A stretch of DNA of 36,026 nt from Fidelibacterota bacterium (GTDB taxonomy: Bacteria; Marinisomatota; Marinisomatia; Marinisomatales; UBA1611), in assembly GCA_002722105.1 (NCBI GenBank), contig PBKF01000063.1, positions 1 to 36,026 on the forward strand, in the 5' to 3' direction. The notes under the pieces are model-generated. The model saw only the letters and a program-made list of their open reading frames with translations. It was not told the DNA's origin and ran no database searches. Below, one piece after another: positions 7,293 to 15,710 of this stretch (position 1 is its first letter; each line of letters opens with the position of its first letter). The position numbers were made by a program, and so were the translations under genes.

Positions 7293-8569
7293 TGAAATTT
7301 AATGAACTAAAAGATTTGCTAAATAAAGAATTTGGTATTATTCATTTAGCAGATATAGCGCGTGAGTTAGGAGTAACTCCACAAGCAGTTAGTAATTGGA
7401 AAGCTCGTGATAGAGTTCCTTATAAATATGTTCAACAGTTAAGAAATAAATTATCTCAACTTGAATCAAAAGATAGTAGTATAGATAAAAATGTTTCTTA
7501 TCGTAATAAAGAAATAGTAAAAAATGATTTTACTAATTACTTCGAAGATGAAACAATATCTCTAAGTGATTTATTTCTTATAATTGCTAAAAACCTTAAA
7601 ATAATAATACTTACACCTGTAACCTTATGCATTTTTATGAGTATTTATTTATTTTTCATTGCTGAGCCAGTATTTGAATCTACAGCTAAAATTATGTCTT
7701 CTTCAGGAAACAATAGTACTTCACAAGCTTCGGGTTTGGCAGCGCAATTTGGTATAGTTTTACCAACAGGTGACTCTAAACCTGAATGGGTTTATCCTGA
7801 AATTATCAGAAGTCGAACATTAGCCCGAAAGATGCTTCAACGGAAGTTTAAAACAAAAAAGAACGGCGTTGAAAAAACATTATTAAATATATTAAGTCAA
7901 ACTAATAATAAATCTGATGAAATAAATGATAATCAAATCAGATCGGCTATAGAACAAGTGACTAATATGATTAAAATTGAGCAAAATGGAACGCATTACG
8001 ATCTTACAGTTAGTGCGCCTGAGCCAGAATTAGCAAAAGATTTTGCTACTTTTTTGCTTGAAGAGCTAGATGATTATCAAAGATTATATAATAAACAAAA
8101 AACAAGTGATACAAAAGAATTTATAGAAGAGCGAATTGCAAAAACAAAAATAGAATTAGAAGCTGCTGAAGAAGCTTTAAAAGATTTTAATAACCGTAAT
8201 CGTCGCATAGAAAATTCACCAGGCTTACAATTAGAGAGGCAAAGGCTTGCGCGAGAAGTATCAGTATTAATAGGTGTTTTTACAACCTTGAAACAGCAAT
8301 TTGAAACTACCAAAATTGAAGAAGTAAAAGATACAGAATATGTCATTATTCTTGATCCTCCAGAAGTTCCCTCCTATAGATCTAGACCAAAAAGAAAAAT
8401 GATGCTTATTTTATCAATAATTCTAGGTATTGGGTTGGGAATTATATTTAGTTTCATAAAAGAATCTTCTAAGGCTGAAGAGAAAGAACAAAAAAAAATA
8501 CATCAAGCAAAATCCTTATTTATTAAAAATATTTTTGATTTATTATCATTTAAGCTTAAAAATAGATAA
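7292..8569 (+). CDS. Wzz-type polysaccharide co-polymerase with N-terminal helix-turn-helix domain
   Basis: A 425-residue protein with an unusual order of domains. Residues about 15-55 form a helix-turn-helix of the CI-repressor/Cro type (HLADIARELGVTPQAVSNWK, then a basic helix). A polar linker leads to transmembrane helix 1 (about 103-123, after SLSDLFLIIAKNLKI), a periplasmic Wzz-like domain with a long charged coiled region (about 265-345), the proline-rich PPEVPSYRSRPKRK motif and transmembrane helix 2 (about 370-389). The end is a charged cytoplasmic tail with no tyrosine cluster or Walker motifs, so it is not a Wzc kinase. The ATG overlaps the preceding TAA by 1 bp, so the HTH is part of the coupled reading frame rather than a separate upstream ORF. 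The Wzz part should set chain length together with the SLBB exporter; the HTH would face the cytoplasm. Confidence 0.88.
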   Translation: MKFNELKDLLNKEFGIIHLADIARELGVTPQAVSNWKARDRVPYKYVQQLRNKLSQLESKDSSIDKNVSYRNKEIVKNDFTNYFEDETISLSDLFLIIAKNLKIIILTPVTLCIFMSIYLFFIAEPVFESTAKIMSSSGNNSTSQASGLAAQFGIVLPTGDSKPEWVYPEIIRSRTLARKMLQRKFKTKKNGVEKTLLNILSQTNNKSDEINDNQIRSAIEQVTNMIKIEQNGTHYDLTVSAPEPELAKDFATFLLEELDDYQRLYNKQKTSDTKEFIEERIAKTKIELEAAEEALKDFNNRNRRIENSPGLQLERQRLAREVSVLIGVFTTLKQQFETTKIEEVKDTEYVIILDPPEVPSYRSRPKRKMMLILSIILGIGLGIIFSFIKESSKAEEKEQKKIHQAKSLFIKNIFDLLSFKLKNR

Positions 8570-8623
8570 TTATTTACTAATGGACTCTATTTATATTAAG
8601 CATTAATAAATTAGATTGAGTAA

Positions 8624-9586
8624 ATGGTTAGGCAAAAAATATTAGTAACAGGTAGTGCTGGATTCATTGGATTTCATTTATGTAAATCTTTGTTGAATGA
8701 TAATCAATTTGAAGTTTTAGGTGTTGATATAATAAATGATTACTATGATACTAAGCTAAAAAACTCCCGTTTAAATCAACTATTGTCATATGATAATTTT
8801 AAATTTGATAAAGTAGATATTGCTGATAAAAAAGCTATAAGTAATTCTTTTCAATTATTTAAACCAAATAAAGTTATAAACCTTGCTGCTCAAGCAGGCG
8901 TTAGGTATAGTATAGATAATCCCTATGCATACTTAGAATCTAATTTATCAGGTTTTGTAAATATAATTGAACTCTGTAGAAATAGTAATGTTGAAGGATT
9001 AATTTATGCTTCAAGTTCATCAGTATATGGTGGAAATGATAAAATTCCATTTAATATTATAGATAGAGTGGATAATCCTATATCGCTTTATGCTGCTACT
9101 AAACGATCAAATGAACTTATAGCAAATTCATATTCACATCTTTATAATTTGCATACTACAGGTTTACGTTTCTTTACTGTTTATGGTCCTTGGGGTCGTC
9201 CTGATATGGCTATGTATATTTTTACAAAGAATATAATAGAAGGTAAGCCAATACCTGTTTTCAATAATGGAAATATGAAAAGAGATTTTACATATATAGA
9301 TGATATAATTTTTGGAATAAGATCTGCAATGGATAAAAATTTTAAATGTGAGATATTTAATCTAGGAAATAATAGAAGTGAAGAATTGATGTTTATGATT
9401 GAATTACTTGAAAATTCTATTGGTAAAAAAGCTAAAATTAAATTTAAATCAATGCAACTTGGTGATGTTCAAGAAAGTTATGCTGATATTCAATATTCAA
9501 TTGATAGATTGAATTATAATCCTAAAACTATAATTTCAAAAGGTATACCTAAATTTGTAAAATGGTATATGGATTTTTACAAATGA
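8624..9586 (+). CDS. UDP-glucuronate 4-epimerase-like NAD-dependent SDR epimerase
   Basis: A 320-residue extended SDR. The NAD-binding motif TGSAGFIG is at 9-16, the catalytic serine lies in ASSSSVYG near 129-136 and the YxxxK pair is Y156/K160 (SLYAATK). The stretches DNPYAYLESNLSGF and RFFTVYGPWGRPDMAM are, from family knowledge, characteristic of the UDP-glucuronate 4-epimerase group (Cap1J/LspL type), which interconverts UDP-GlcA and UDP-GalA. The protein is slightly shorter than the usual 335-350 residues. Only a weak GAG lies upstream of the ATG. The product would supply UDP-GalA to glycan assembly; an AsnB-type enzyme further down could amidate its carboxyl group. No UDP-glucose dehydrogenase is in the window, so UDP-GlcA must come from elsewhere. 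Confidence 0.82.
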   Translation: MVRQKILVTGSAGFIGFHLCKSLLNDNQFEVLGVDIINDYYDTKLKNSRLNQLLSYDNFKFDKVDIADKKAISNSFQLFKPNKVINLAAQAGVRYSIDNPYAYLESNLSGFVNIIELCRNSNVEGLIYASSSSVYGGNDKIPFNIIDRVDNPISLYAATKRSNELIANSYSHLYNLHTTGLRFFTVYGPWGRPDMAMYIFTKNIIEGKPIPVFNNGNMKRDFTYIDDIIFGIRSAMDKNFKCEIFNLGNNRSEELMFMIELLENSIGKKAKIKFKSMQLGDVQESYADIQYSIDRLNYNPKTIISKGIPKFVKWYMDFYK

Positions 9587-10725
9587 TTGATTTTAGATTT
9601 ATTTTCAAAGGAGATATTTTATTTGGTATAAATTCAAGAAAAAATATTAATAAAATTATATCCTCGACTAATTCTAATTTAGTTTGCATAATAATTGACC
9701 ATGCTTTATTACCTATTAACATTTTTAAAGAATTAATCAATTCTATTTCCTGCAATACAATAATTATAGAATGTGATATTCAAGAGCCAACATATGATAA
9801 ACTTGAAGAAAAAAGAGAGCGTATAAAAGGTAAAAAAATCGATTTATTTATTGGTATTGGCGGTGGAAGTGCAATTGATATGGCAAAAGGATTATCTGTT
9901 TTATTTGCTAATCATAAACCTGCAATTAATTATAGAGGTTTTGAAAAGTATGATTTACCAATTCCTCCCATTTTGGCTATTCCAACTACCGCTGGTACTG
10001 GAAGTGAAATTACTCCCAATGCATCTTTTATAGATAATAAAGATAAAAAAAAGATGGGTATTAATGGAGATGCTATTCGACCAAAATATGCTATTCTTGA
10101 TCCTGAGTTAACTTTATCTTGCCCAAAAGCTCCAACTATATCATCTGGAATAGATAGTTTAGTCCATTCAACAGAGGCCTTTGTTGCGAAAAAATCAAAC
10201 CAAATGGCAAAAATCTTTGCAGTAAATGGATTTTCCATCGTATTTGATAATCTACCATTACTAATTAATGACTTAAATAATATTAAATTACGAGAGAATG
10301 TAATGTTTGGAGCCTTTTTGTCAGCAATATCATTAATGAATTCAGGTACAGGTCCTGCTGCTGCAATGTCCTATCCATTAGGAGTGCATTTTGGAGTTCC
10401 ACATGGCATTGGTGGAGGTATTTTCTTACCACATGTAATAGAGTATAATATCAAATCAGGTTTTATTGATTATGCTGAATTATATAGGACAAATAATTCA
10501 AGTGATTCAAGAGAGCAAAAGAGCAATTCTTTGATTGAAAAGATATTTAAAATTTGGAATATCTTAGATGTGCCTCAAGATCTTTCATCTTTTGGAATGA
10601 AAGAATCAGATATTAACTTATTTGTTTCAGATACAATGGATCTGAAAGGAGCCTTGGATCAAAATCCGGTTCATTTTTATGAAAATGAAATTATATCTAC
10701 TTTAAAAAAACTAAATATAGGATAA
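9583..10725 (+). CDS. Iron-containing alcohol dehydrogenase, KdnB-like (Kdo 8-dehydrogenase candidate)
   Basis: A 380-residue group III (iron-type) alcohol dehydrogenase. The nucleotide loop GIGGGSAIDMAKG is at about 92-104 and the PTTAGTGSEIT motif at about 134-144. Metal-site candidates are D191 and H195 (GIDSLVHSTEAF) with H269 and H274 (GVHFGVPHG). Compared with FucO, the position of its His263 is Ala here, and H269 may substitute, which seems usual in this subfamily. I start it at ATG 9583, which overlaps the previous stop as ATGA; the in-frame ATG at 9562 would add 7 residues inside the epimerase gene. It lies 5 bp before a KdnA-like aminotransferase. In Shewanella, KdnB oxidises C8 of Kdo and KdnA then aminates it to Kdo8N; the same two-step role is inferred here, on Kdo or a related ulosonic acid. 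Confidence 0.72.
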   Translation: MIDFRFIFKGDILFGINSRKNINKIISSTNSNLVCIIIDHALLPINIFKELINSISCNTIIIECDIQEPTYDKLEEKRERIKGKKIDLFIGIGGGSAIDMAKGLSVLFANHKPAINYRGFEKYDLPIPPILAIPTTAGTGSEITPNASFIDNKDKKKMGINGDAIRPKYAILDPELTLSCPKAPTISSGIDSLVHSTEAFVAKKSNQMAKIFAVNGFSIVFDNLPLLINDLNNIKLRENVMFGAFLSAISLMNSGTGPAAAMSYPLGVHFGVPHGIGGGIFLPHVIEYNIKSGFIDYAELYRTNNSSDSREQKSNSLIEKIFKIWNILDVPQDLSSFGMKESDINLFVSDTMDLKGALDQNPVHFYENEIISTLKKLNIG

Positions 10726-10730
10726 TAACT

Positions 10731-11888
10731 ATGCCAGGATATGAGCTAATTGACAATGAAGAATTCTTAGAGCTTAAAGATCTCTTTGAAAATAGCAAAA
10801 TATTATTTCGTCATAGCTTTGATCACATGCGTAATGGCATTTATAAAGTAAAAGATTTTGAAGTAGCATTTGCAAAGCGAATGAATGCTAGGCATTCGCT
10901 TGCAGTTACCTCTGGCACTGCTGCATTAAGAGTTGCTTTAGCTGCTCTTAATTTAAAAGATGGTGATGAAGTAATAACTCAGTCATTTACTTTTGTTGCT
11001 ACAGTTGAGTCAATTATTGAATCTAGATGTGTTCCTGTGATTGCAGAAATAGACAAAACGCTTAATATGGACCCCATTGATCTTGAAAAGAAGATCACAA
11101 AAAAAACAAAAGCTGTTATTGTGGTGCATATGCTTGGAGTTCCTACAAGATTAAAGGAAATAAAAAAAATAACAGATAAATATAATATTAATTTAATAGA
11201 AGATACTGCATGGGGATGTGGAGGATTTTATGAAGATATTCCTCTAGGTACTTATGGTGATATGGGAACATATAGCTTTGACTTTGCCAAAACTATGACT
11301 ACTGGAGAAGGGGGTATGATTGTTTTTAATAATGAAAATTTATTCAATAAAGCTTCTGCTTGGCATGATCATGGGCATGAAAACAATCCAAATCTTCCTC
11401 GTTGGGAGGATAGTCGATCAAGTAGTGGTTTTAACTATAGAATGAATGAAATGCAGGGAGCAGTGGGTTTAGCGCAATTAAATAAATTAGATGTTGTTGT
11501 GCATAATCAAAGAAAAAACGCAAAATTAATTGTAGATGCTATTTCAGATCTTCCAATTGAAATGAGAACTATACCAGAGAATTCTTTTGAAACAGCGGAT
11601 GCATTGGTCTTTTTAGTTGAAAATAATACTATAGCAATACAATGCAGAGATGCTCTTATAAATGAGGGGTTAGGAACAAAAATTCTCCCTGAAGCTATTT
11701 CTTGGCATTTTGCAGGAACATGGAATCATATGTCTGAATTGATGGATAGAAATGGAGTTGAGCTTTATGATGCTTTTCCTAAATCATTATCATTTTTAAA
11801 TAGATCTGTATCTCTACCTATTTCTGTAAATATGGTTGATGATTTTGAATCAAAAATAAGAAGCGCACTTACTTCTGTGTTAATGTAA
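10731..11888 (+). CDS. DegT/DnrJ/EryC1 aminotransferase, KdnA-like
   Basis: A 385-residue PLP-dependent sugar aminotransferase. SGTAAL (61-66) binds the cofactor phosphate, D158 in LIEDTAWGCGG would contact the pyridine nitrogen and K187 in SFDFAKTMTTGEGG is the Schiff-base lysine. The N-terminus MPGYEL and the segment SFDHMRN near residue 29 resemble what I remember of Shewanella KdnA (8-amino-3,8-dideoxy-octulosonate transaminase); this is from memory and unchecked. The immediately upstream gene is a KdnB-like dehydrogenase, the partner expected for that reaction. An AGGAT sequence lies upstream of ATG 10731, and the GT2 gene follows after a 2-bp gap. Alternative: another DegT acting on a nucleotide keto-sugar, but no 4,6-dehydratase is present in the window, which argues against the usual role. 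Confidence 0.8.
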   Translation: MPGYELIDNEEFLELKDLFENSKILFRHSFDHMRNGIYKVKDFEVAFAKRMNARHSLAVTSGTAALRVALAALNLKDGDEVITQSFTFVATVESIIESRCVPVIAEIDKTLNMDPIDLEKKITKKTKAVIVVHMLGVPTRLKEIKKITDKYNINLIEDTAWGCGGFYEDIPLGTYGDMGTYSFDFAKTMTTGEGGMIVFNNENLFNKASAWHDHGHENNPNLPRWEDSRSSSGFNYRMNEMQGAVGLAQLNKLDVVVHNQRKNAKLIVDAISDLPIEMRTIPENSFETADALVFLVENNTIAIQCRDALINEGLGTKILPEAISWHFAGTWNHMSELMDRNGVELYDAFPKSLSFLNRSVSLPISVNMVDDFESKIRSALTSVLM

Positions 11889-11890
11889 TA

Positions 11891-12541
11891 ATGTCCCCTC
11901 TAGTTTCAGTAATAATTCCTATTTATAACCAAGAAAAATGGATTGGAAGATGTCTTAGGTCATTAATGAATCAGTCTATGTCACGAGATAAATATGAATT
12001 AATTGTTATTGATGATGGCAGTAATGATAAGTCATCATATGCTCTTGAATTATTCAAAGATGAAATCAAATTAATTAAACTTTCAAAAAATAAAGGGTTG
12101 CCTGCAGCATTAAATTTTGGAATTAGATCCGCAGCAGGAAAATATATTGTTAGAGTTGATTCAGATGATTATGTGAATGAAAATTTTCTTTTTTTACTTT
12201 ACGAATTTTTAGAACAAAATAAATATATGGATGCAGTGGCTTGTGATTATTTGCTCATAAATAATAAAGAAGAAGTTATTGAAAGAAAAGATTGCATGGA
12301 ATACCCAATCGGATGTGGAATAATGTTTAAATCAAATCACTTATTTGAAATTGGTCTATATGATGAAGAATTTCAACTTAATGAAGAAAAAGAATTGCGA
12401 CATCGTTTCGAAAAAAAATATCAGATCAATAGGTTAGAGTTGCCATTATATAGGTATCGAAGACATCAAAATAATATTACCAATGATCACGAGAAGCTAA
12501 GGGATCATGATCAAAAATTGCAGAAAAAGCACGGAAAATAA
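11891..12541 (+). CDS. Family 2 glycosyltransferase (GT-A)
   Basis: A 216-residue GT2 enzyme. It opens with VSVIIPIYNQEKWI, has DDGSNDKS at 41-48 for nucleotide binding and the metal-binding D-S-D-D at 90-93 (RVDSDDYV). The segment NEEKELRHRF about 50 residues from the end is where the ED catalytic-base motif is expected. It is short and lacks membrane helices, so it should be a soluble or peripheral enzyme transferring one sugar from a nucleotide donor on the cytoplasmic face. It sits 2 bp after the KdnA-like gene and 5 bp before a NeuB-like gene. Donor and acceptor cannot be told; it is the only clear GT-A transferase in the window. Confidence 0.88.
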   Translation: MSPLVSVIIPIYNQEKWIGRCLRSLMNQSMSRDKYELIVIDDGSNDKSSYALELFKDEIKLIKLSKNKGLPAALNFGIRSAAGKYIVRVDSDDYVNENFLFLLYEFLEQNKYMDAVACDYLLINNKEEVIERKDCMEYPIGCGIMFKSNHLFEIGLYDEEFQLNEEKELRHRFEKKYQINRLELPLYRYRRHQNNITNDHEKLRDHDQKLQKKHGK

Positions 12542-12546
12542 TACAA

Positions 12547-13611
12547 GTGGGTAAAAACAGTATAAGCCTTGGAAGTAGAGTTATTGATTCAGAATCAAAA
12601 CCTTATATAATTGCTGAAATAGGTGTAAACCATGAGGGATCATTAGATCAAGCAAAAGAACTTATAATTTTAGCAAAAGAAGGAGGCGCAGATGCAGCAA
12701 AATTTCAAAGTTATAAAGCTGATACGCTTGCCTCAAAACAATCACCTGCTTATTGGGACACTACTAAAGAACCTACCAAAAGCCAACATGAGCTATTTCA
12801 AAAATATGATCAATTTGAACCAGAAGACTATAGCGTTTTAGCTAATTTTTGTAATGATATTAAAATTGATTATTTATCTACACCATTTGATGATAATGCC
12901 ATTGAGTTTTTAAATCCTTTAGTTCCTTTTTTTAAGATTGCTTCTGCAGATATAACTAATATTCCATTTTTAAGACGTATTGCAGATAAAGAAAAACCTG
13001 TAGTTTTATCAACAGGCGCATCATCAATAGATGAAATTAATTTAGCGATAAAAACCCTTACCGATTCAGGATGTAAAGATATAGCCTTATTACACTGTAT
13101 TTTGAACTATCCGACATCTTTTAAAAATGCTCATTTGCAGATGATTAAAAGCTTAGTAAATACATTTCCAAATCATATAATTGGATATTCAGATCATACT
13201 TTACCTGATGATGCTATGACATCGCTTGTAACGGCATATTTATTAGGTGCAAAAGTTATTGAAAAACATTTTACACATGATAAATCCTTAAAAGGAAATG
13301 ACCATTACCATGCAATGGATAAGAATGATTTAAAACGATTTGTAGAACTAATCGATAAAATTCATATATCTTTAGGAGATAAAATAAAAAAAATGCCAAT
13401 AAAAACTGAAGAAATTTCTCGTCTAAATGCCCGTCGTAGTATAGTTTTAAAAAATAGTTTATCTGCAGGTCAAAATCTTCAAGAAAAAGATTTAACATAT
13501 AAACGGCCAGGAACTGGTATAAGCCCAATACATTGGGATCAAATTATTGGTAAAAAGATAAAAATTGACTTAGAAAAAGATTCTATTTTAAAGTGGGACC
13601 ATTTAGTATAA
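12547..13611 (+). CDS. NeuB/SpsE-like N-acylneuraminate (ulosonic acid) synthase, first copy
   Basis: A 354-residue PEP-dependent synthase. The TIM barrel carries IAEIGVNHEGS near residue 22, ADAAKFQSYK, FFKIASADITN, LLHCILNYPT, the DHT segment and EKHFTHDKSLKGNDHYHA. A C-terminal SAF/antifreeze-like domain (about 290-354) contains NARRSIV and KRPGTGISP. The family condenses PEP with an N-acyl-mannosamine-type sugar (or its phosphate) to give a nonulosonic acid. The only plausible start is GTG 12547, 5 bp after the preceding stop; no in-frame ATG lies nearby. With the SpsF-like gene at 14085 it makes an SpsE-SpsF-type pair, as in Bacillus spore-coat glycan genes, interrupted by a scar ORF. 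The sugar-building genes of the pseudaminic or legionaminic pathways are absent, so the substrate is unknown. Confidence 0.85.
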   Translation: MGKNSISLGSRVIDSESKPYIIAEIGVNHEGSLDQAKELIILAKEGGADAAKFQSYKADTLASKQSPAYWDTTKEPTKSQHELFQKYDQFEPEDYSVLANFCNDIKIDYLSTPFDDNAIEFLNPLVPFFKIASADITNIPFLRRIADKEKPVVLSTGASSIDEINLAIKTLTDSGCKDIALLHCILNYPTSFKNAHLQMIKSLVNTFPNHIIGYSDHTLPDDAMTSLVTAYLLGAKVIEKHFTHDKSLKGNDHYHAMDKNDLKRFVELIDKIHISLGDKIKKMPIKTEEISRLNARRSIVLKNSLSAGQNLQEKDLTYKRPGTGISPIHWDQIIGKKIKIDLEKDSILKWDHLV

Positions 13612-14033
13612 ATAAAAATAAATTAATAAATAAAATTGAATTTCTTCTTGAGAAACTGTTTCCAGTAAACAGATCATTGACTGGAAACGGTAATCGTGAT
13701 ACACTTAAAATATTAAATGAAAATGAGCCAGATGCAGGTGATATAATCCACCAATTAACTCCTGATCTAAAAATTGGAGATGGTATTCATGATGTTGCAT
13801 GTAAAGTTGTAATTAGTGCAGCAGCAGATGCGGTGAAATTGATTGATAAGTTTAAGAAAAATAGAAAATTCAAAAAATATAAGCAAAAAGGAACTGGAAA
13901 AAATTTTTCAACGAATGATTTTAAACCAGAACACATTATAATGTTGTATAATGTATATAACAATGATATAGTTGATTATTATTTAAAAGGCAGTTTAAAA
14001 TGCAAGAAATCATTGCTATTTAAGCATTTCTAA
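13593..14033 (+). pseudogene. Chimeric scar ORF: DUF4910-peptidase N-terminus joined to a formyltransferase C-terminus
   Basis: A 146-codon ORF that reads as two unrelated remnants. Codons about 10-43 (IEFLLEKLFPVNRSLTGNGN, then RDTLKIL) look like the start of DUF4910 aminopeptidase-like proteins, which often sit in nonulosonic-acid loci. From about codon 46 on (EPDAGDIIHQ, DGIHDVACKVVISA, TGKNFSTNDFKPEHI, then NNDIVDYYL) it looks like the end of a Formyl_trans-fold sugar formyltransferase, without that enzyme's N-terminal folate domain and its catalytic N-H-D set. The join is near base 13725. An in-frame deletion that removed the rest of both genes is the simplest explanation. The start is only a GTG at 13593, 19 bp inside the neuB-like gene. 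It may still be translated but should be inactive as either enzyme. Confidence 0.65.
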
Positions 14034-14084
14034 ACATACGCATTATAATATAATTAACAACTTTAAATAATTTATTTAATTAGT

Positions 14085-14816
14085 ATGAGAGAAATTGAAA
14101 AATATAAAATTATTGGAATTATACAAGCTCGTATGGGATCCAAAAGATTGCCAAAAAAAATGTCATATTATCTTGGTGATTATCCTATAATTGATTGGGT
14201 TATTCAAAGAAGTAAAAAAAGTGAATTGATTCAAAAATGCGTTCTTGCAACTTCTACTAAAGCTGAAAATGATTATCTTATTGAAAGAGCAAATAAATAT
14301 TCAATTGATAATTTTAGAGGAAGTGAAGATAATGTTTTATCGCGATTTGTAGAAATTGTAAATAAAGAAAATGCTGATGTTATTGTACGTATATGTGCAG
14401 ATAATCCTTTTATTGATCCAGATGAAATTGATCGTCTTTTAGAGAATTTTTTAATAGATAAACCCGACTATGCTTTTAATCATATTCCTGCGATGGGTAA
14501 TAATTACGTTGATGGGTTTGGGGCTGAAATATTTTCATCAAAAGTTTTGAATATAATTTCTAAAAAAGCAACAACTCTATCGCACTTTGAACATGTCACA
14601 AAGTATATTTGGGACAATCAGAATGAATTTGAGATAATTAGTATAAATGCTCCTAAAGAATTAAGTTTCCCTGGATATAAATTTGATATTGATACTAAAG
14701 ATGATTTAAATATGATGATAAGACTAGTAGAAAATGGAATTTCTATTACGACAGATGCAAAGAAAATCATAGAGATTAGTAATTCATTAAACATTTTTCA
14801 TAGCTTTAGTTTTTAA
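14085..14816 (+). CDS. SpsF-like cytidylyltransferase
   Basis: A 243-residue nucleotidyltransferase of the SpsF/PseF-like group. The N-terminal loop IIQARMGSKRLPKK (about 10-23) is the CTP-binding signature, LATSTKAENDYLIE follows, and VRICADNPFIDPDEI (about 105-119) is the family motif with acidic metal-binding residues. The typical partner is a NeuB/SpsE synthase, present at 12547, so it would activate that enzyme's product as a CMP-sugar. Its ATG lies 51 bp after the scar ORF, so it was probably once directly downstream of the intact formyltransferase gene. The C-terminal FDIDTKDDLNMM motif completes the fold. It is one of three unrelated-looking cytidylyltransferase types in this locus (with 19479 and 28029). 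Confidence 0.82.
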   Translation: MREIEKYKIIGIIQARMGSKRLPKKMSYYLGDYPIIDWVIQRSKKSELIQKCVLATSTKAENDYLIERANKYSIDNFRGSEDNVLSRFVEIVNKENADVIVRICADNPFIDPDEIDRLLENFLIDKPDYAFNHIPAMGNNYVDGFGAEIFSSKVLNIISKKATTLSHFEHVTKYIWDNQNEFEIISINAPKELSFPGYKFDIDTKDDLNMMIRLVENGISITTDAKKIIEISNSLNIFHSFSF

Positions 14817-14831
14817 CAGATAGGTGTAAAA

Positions 14832-15710
14832 TTGCCAATTTCCAAAAAAAATATATCACAAAGGCCTTTAAAAGAAATAAACTCTGAGAATAATCTTAAT
14901 ACAAATGATTCAATTAATTTGATTAAGCTTGATTCTAAAGGAGGCCATTTAATTGATAAACTATCAAATGACTATTGGAACAATAAAGAAATTGAAAGAA
15001 ATAAGATTTTCAACGTTTCAAAAATAGGTTTTAATGATTTAGAAAATAGTGCTAAGTATAATAATTTATTAAACCATATAGATTCATTATTTATAAAACA
15101 AAATATAGATTTTAATAATAAAAATATATTATCTATTGCTAGCGGTATATGTTGGATCGAAAGTAAAATTTTTAACAATAATAAATTTAATTCTTTATCA
15201 TGTAATGATATATCATTACATAGAATACATGAGTTAGCACCAAAAACACTAAATCATTATGGTATAAATAAAAATGTAAACTTATTACATGGTAATATAT
15301 TTGATATAGGAAATGCAACAAAAGCAAAATATGATTTAGTATTTCTTTGCCAAGCTTTCCATCATATTGATGAACCTATTCGTTTATTAAGAATAATGAA
15401 TGATGTTATGTCTAACAATGGTGTTATTTTTATTACTGGTGAACATTATTATTCATCTATTGAATATCATAAGCGAGCAATAAAACATTTTATTAAATAT
15501 TTAATAAATTATAAAAATTATAGGCATTTAAATAATTTTTATCCTTCTTGGCAAGATTTATTTAGACCTAGTTTTTCAAAAGGAGATATTCATTGGTCAT
15601 TAAATGAATATAATTTTATCTTTAAGAAATCTGGTTTTGATAATTATTATCATTATATAAGTAAATGTAAAAGATATCAATCGTTTATTCTTAAAAAGTC
15701 TGAAAATTGA
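14832..15710 (+). CDS. Class I SAM-dependent methyltransferase
   Basis: A 292-residue protein with a non-conserved N-terminal 90 residues and a Rossmann methyltransferase core. Motif I is ILSIASGICWIES (about 100-112), an acidic residue follows in CNDIS, and the post-motif FLCQAFHHIDEPIRLLRIM (about 170-188) contains the HHI/DEP pattern of Methyltransf_11/25 enzymes; GVIFITGEHYY is the following strand. It starts at TTG 14832, supported by AGGTG at 14822-14826 with 5 nt spacing; the only upstream alternative, a GTG at 14825, runs directly into a stop. It likely methylates a sugar hydroxyl or amine of the glycan. The stop overlaps the TTG of the next gene as TTGA, so the two are coupled. Confidence 0.75.
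   Translation: MPISKKNISQRPLKEINSENNLNTNDSINLIKLDSKGGHLIDKLSNDYWNNKEIERNKIFNVSKIGFNDLENSAKYNNLLNHIDSLFIKQNIDFNNKNILSIASGICWIESKIFNNNKFNSLSCNDISLHRIHELAPKTLNHYGINKNVNLLHGNIFDIGNATKAKYDLVFLCQAFHHIDEPIRLLRIMNDVMSNNGVIFITGEHYYSSIEYHKRAIKHFIKYLINYKNYRHLNNFYPSWQDLFRPSFSKGDIHWSLNEYNFIFKKSGFDNYYHYISKCKRYQSFILKKSEN

Noticed and set aside
9562..9582. Upstream ATG of the iron-ADH gene, adding seven residues
   Set aside because: It would lie inside the epimerase gene; the ATGA overlap at 9583 is the common coupling form and gives a normal N-terminus.
9930..10238. 102-codon ORF on the - strand inside the iron-ADH gene
   Set aside because: The + strand protein has a full family motif set over the same bases.
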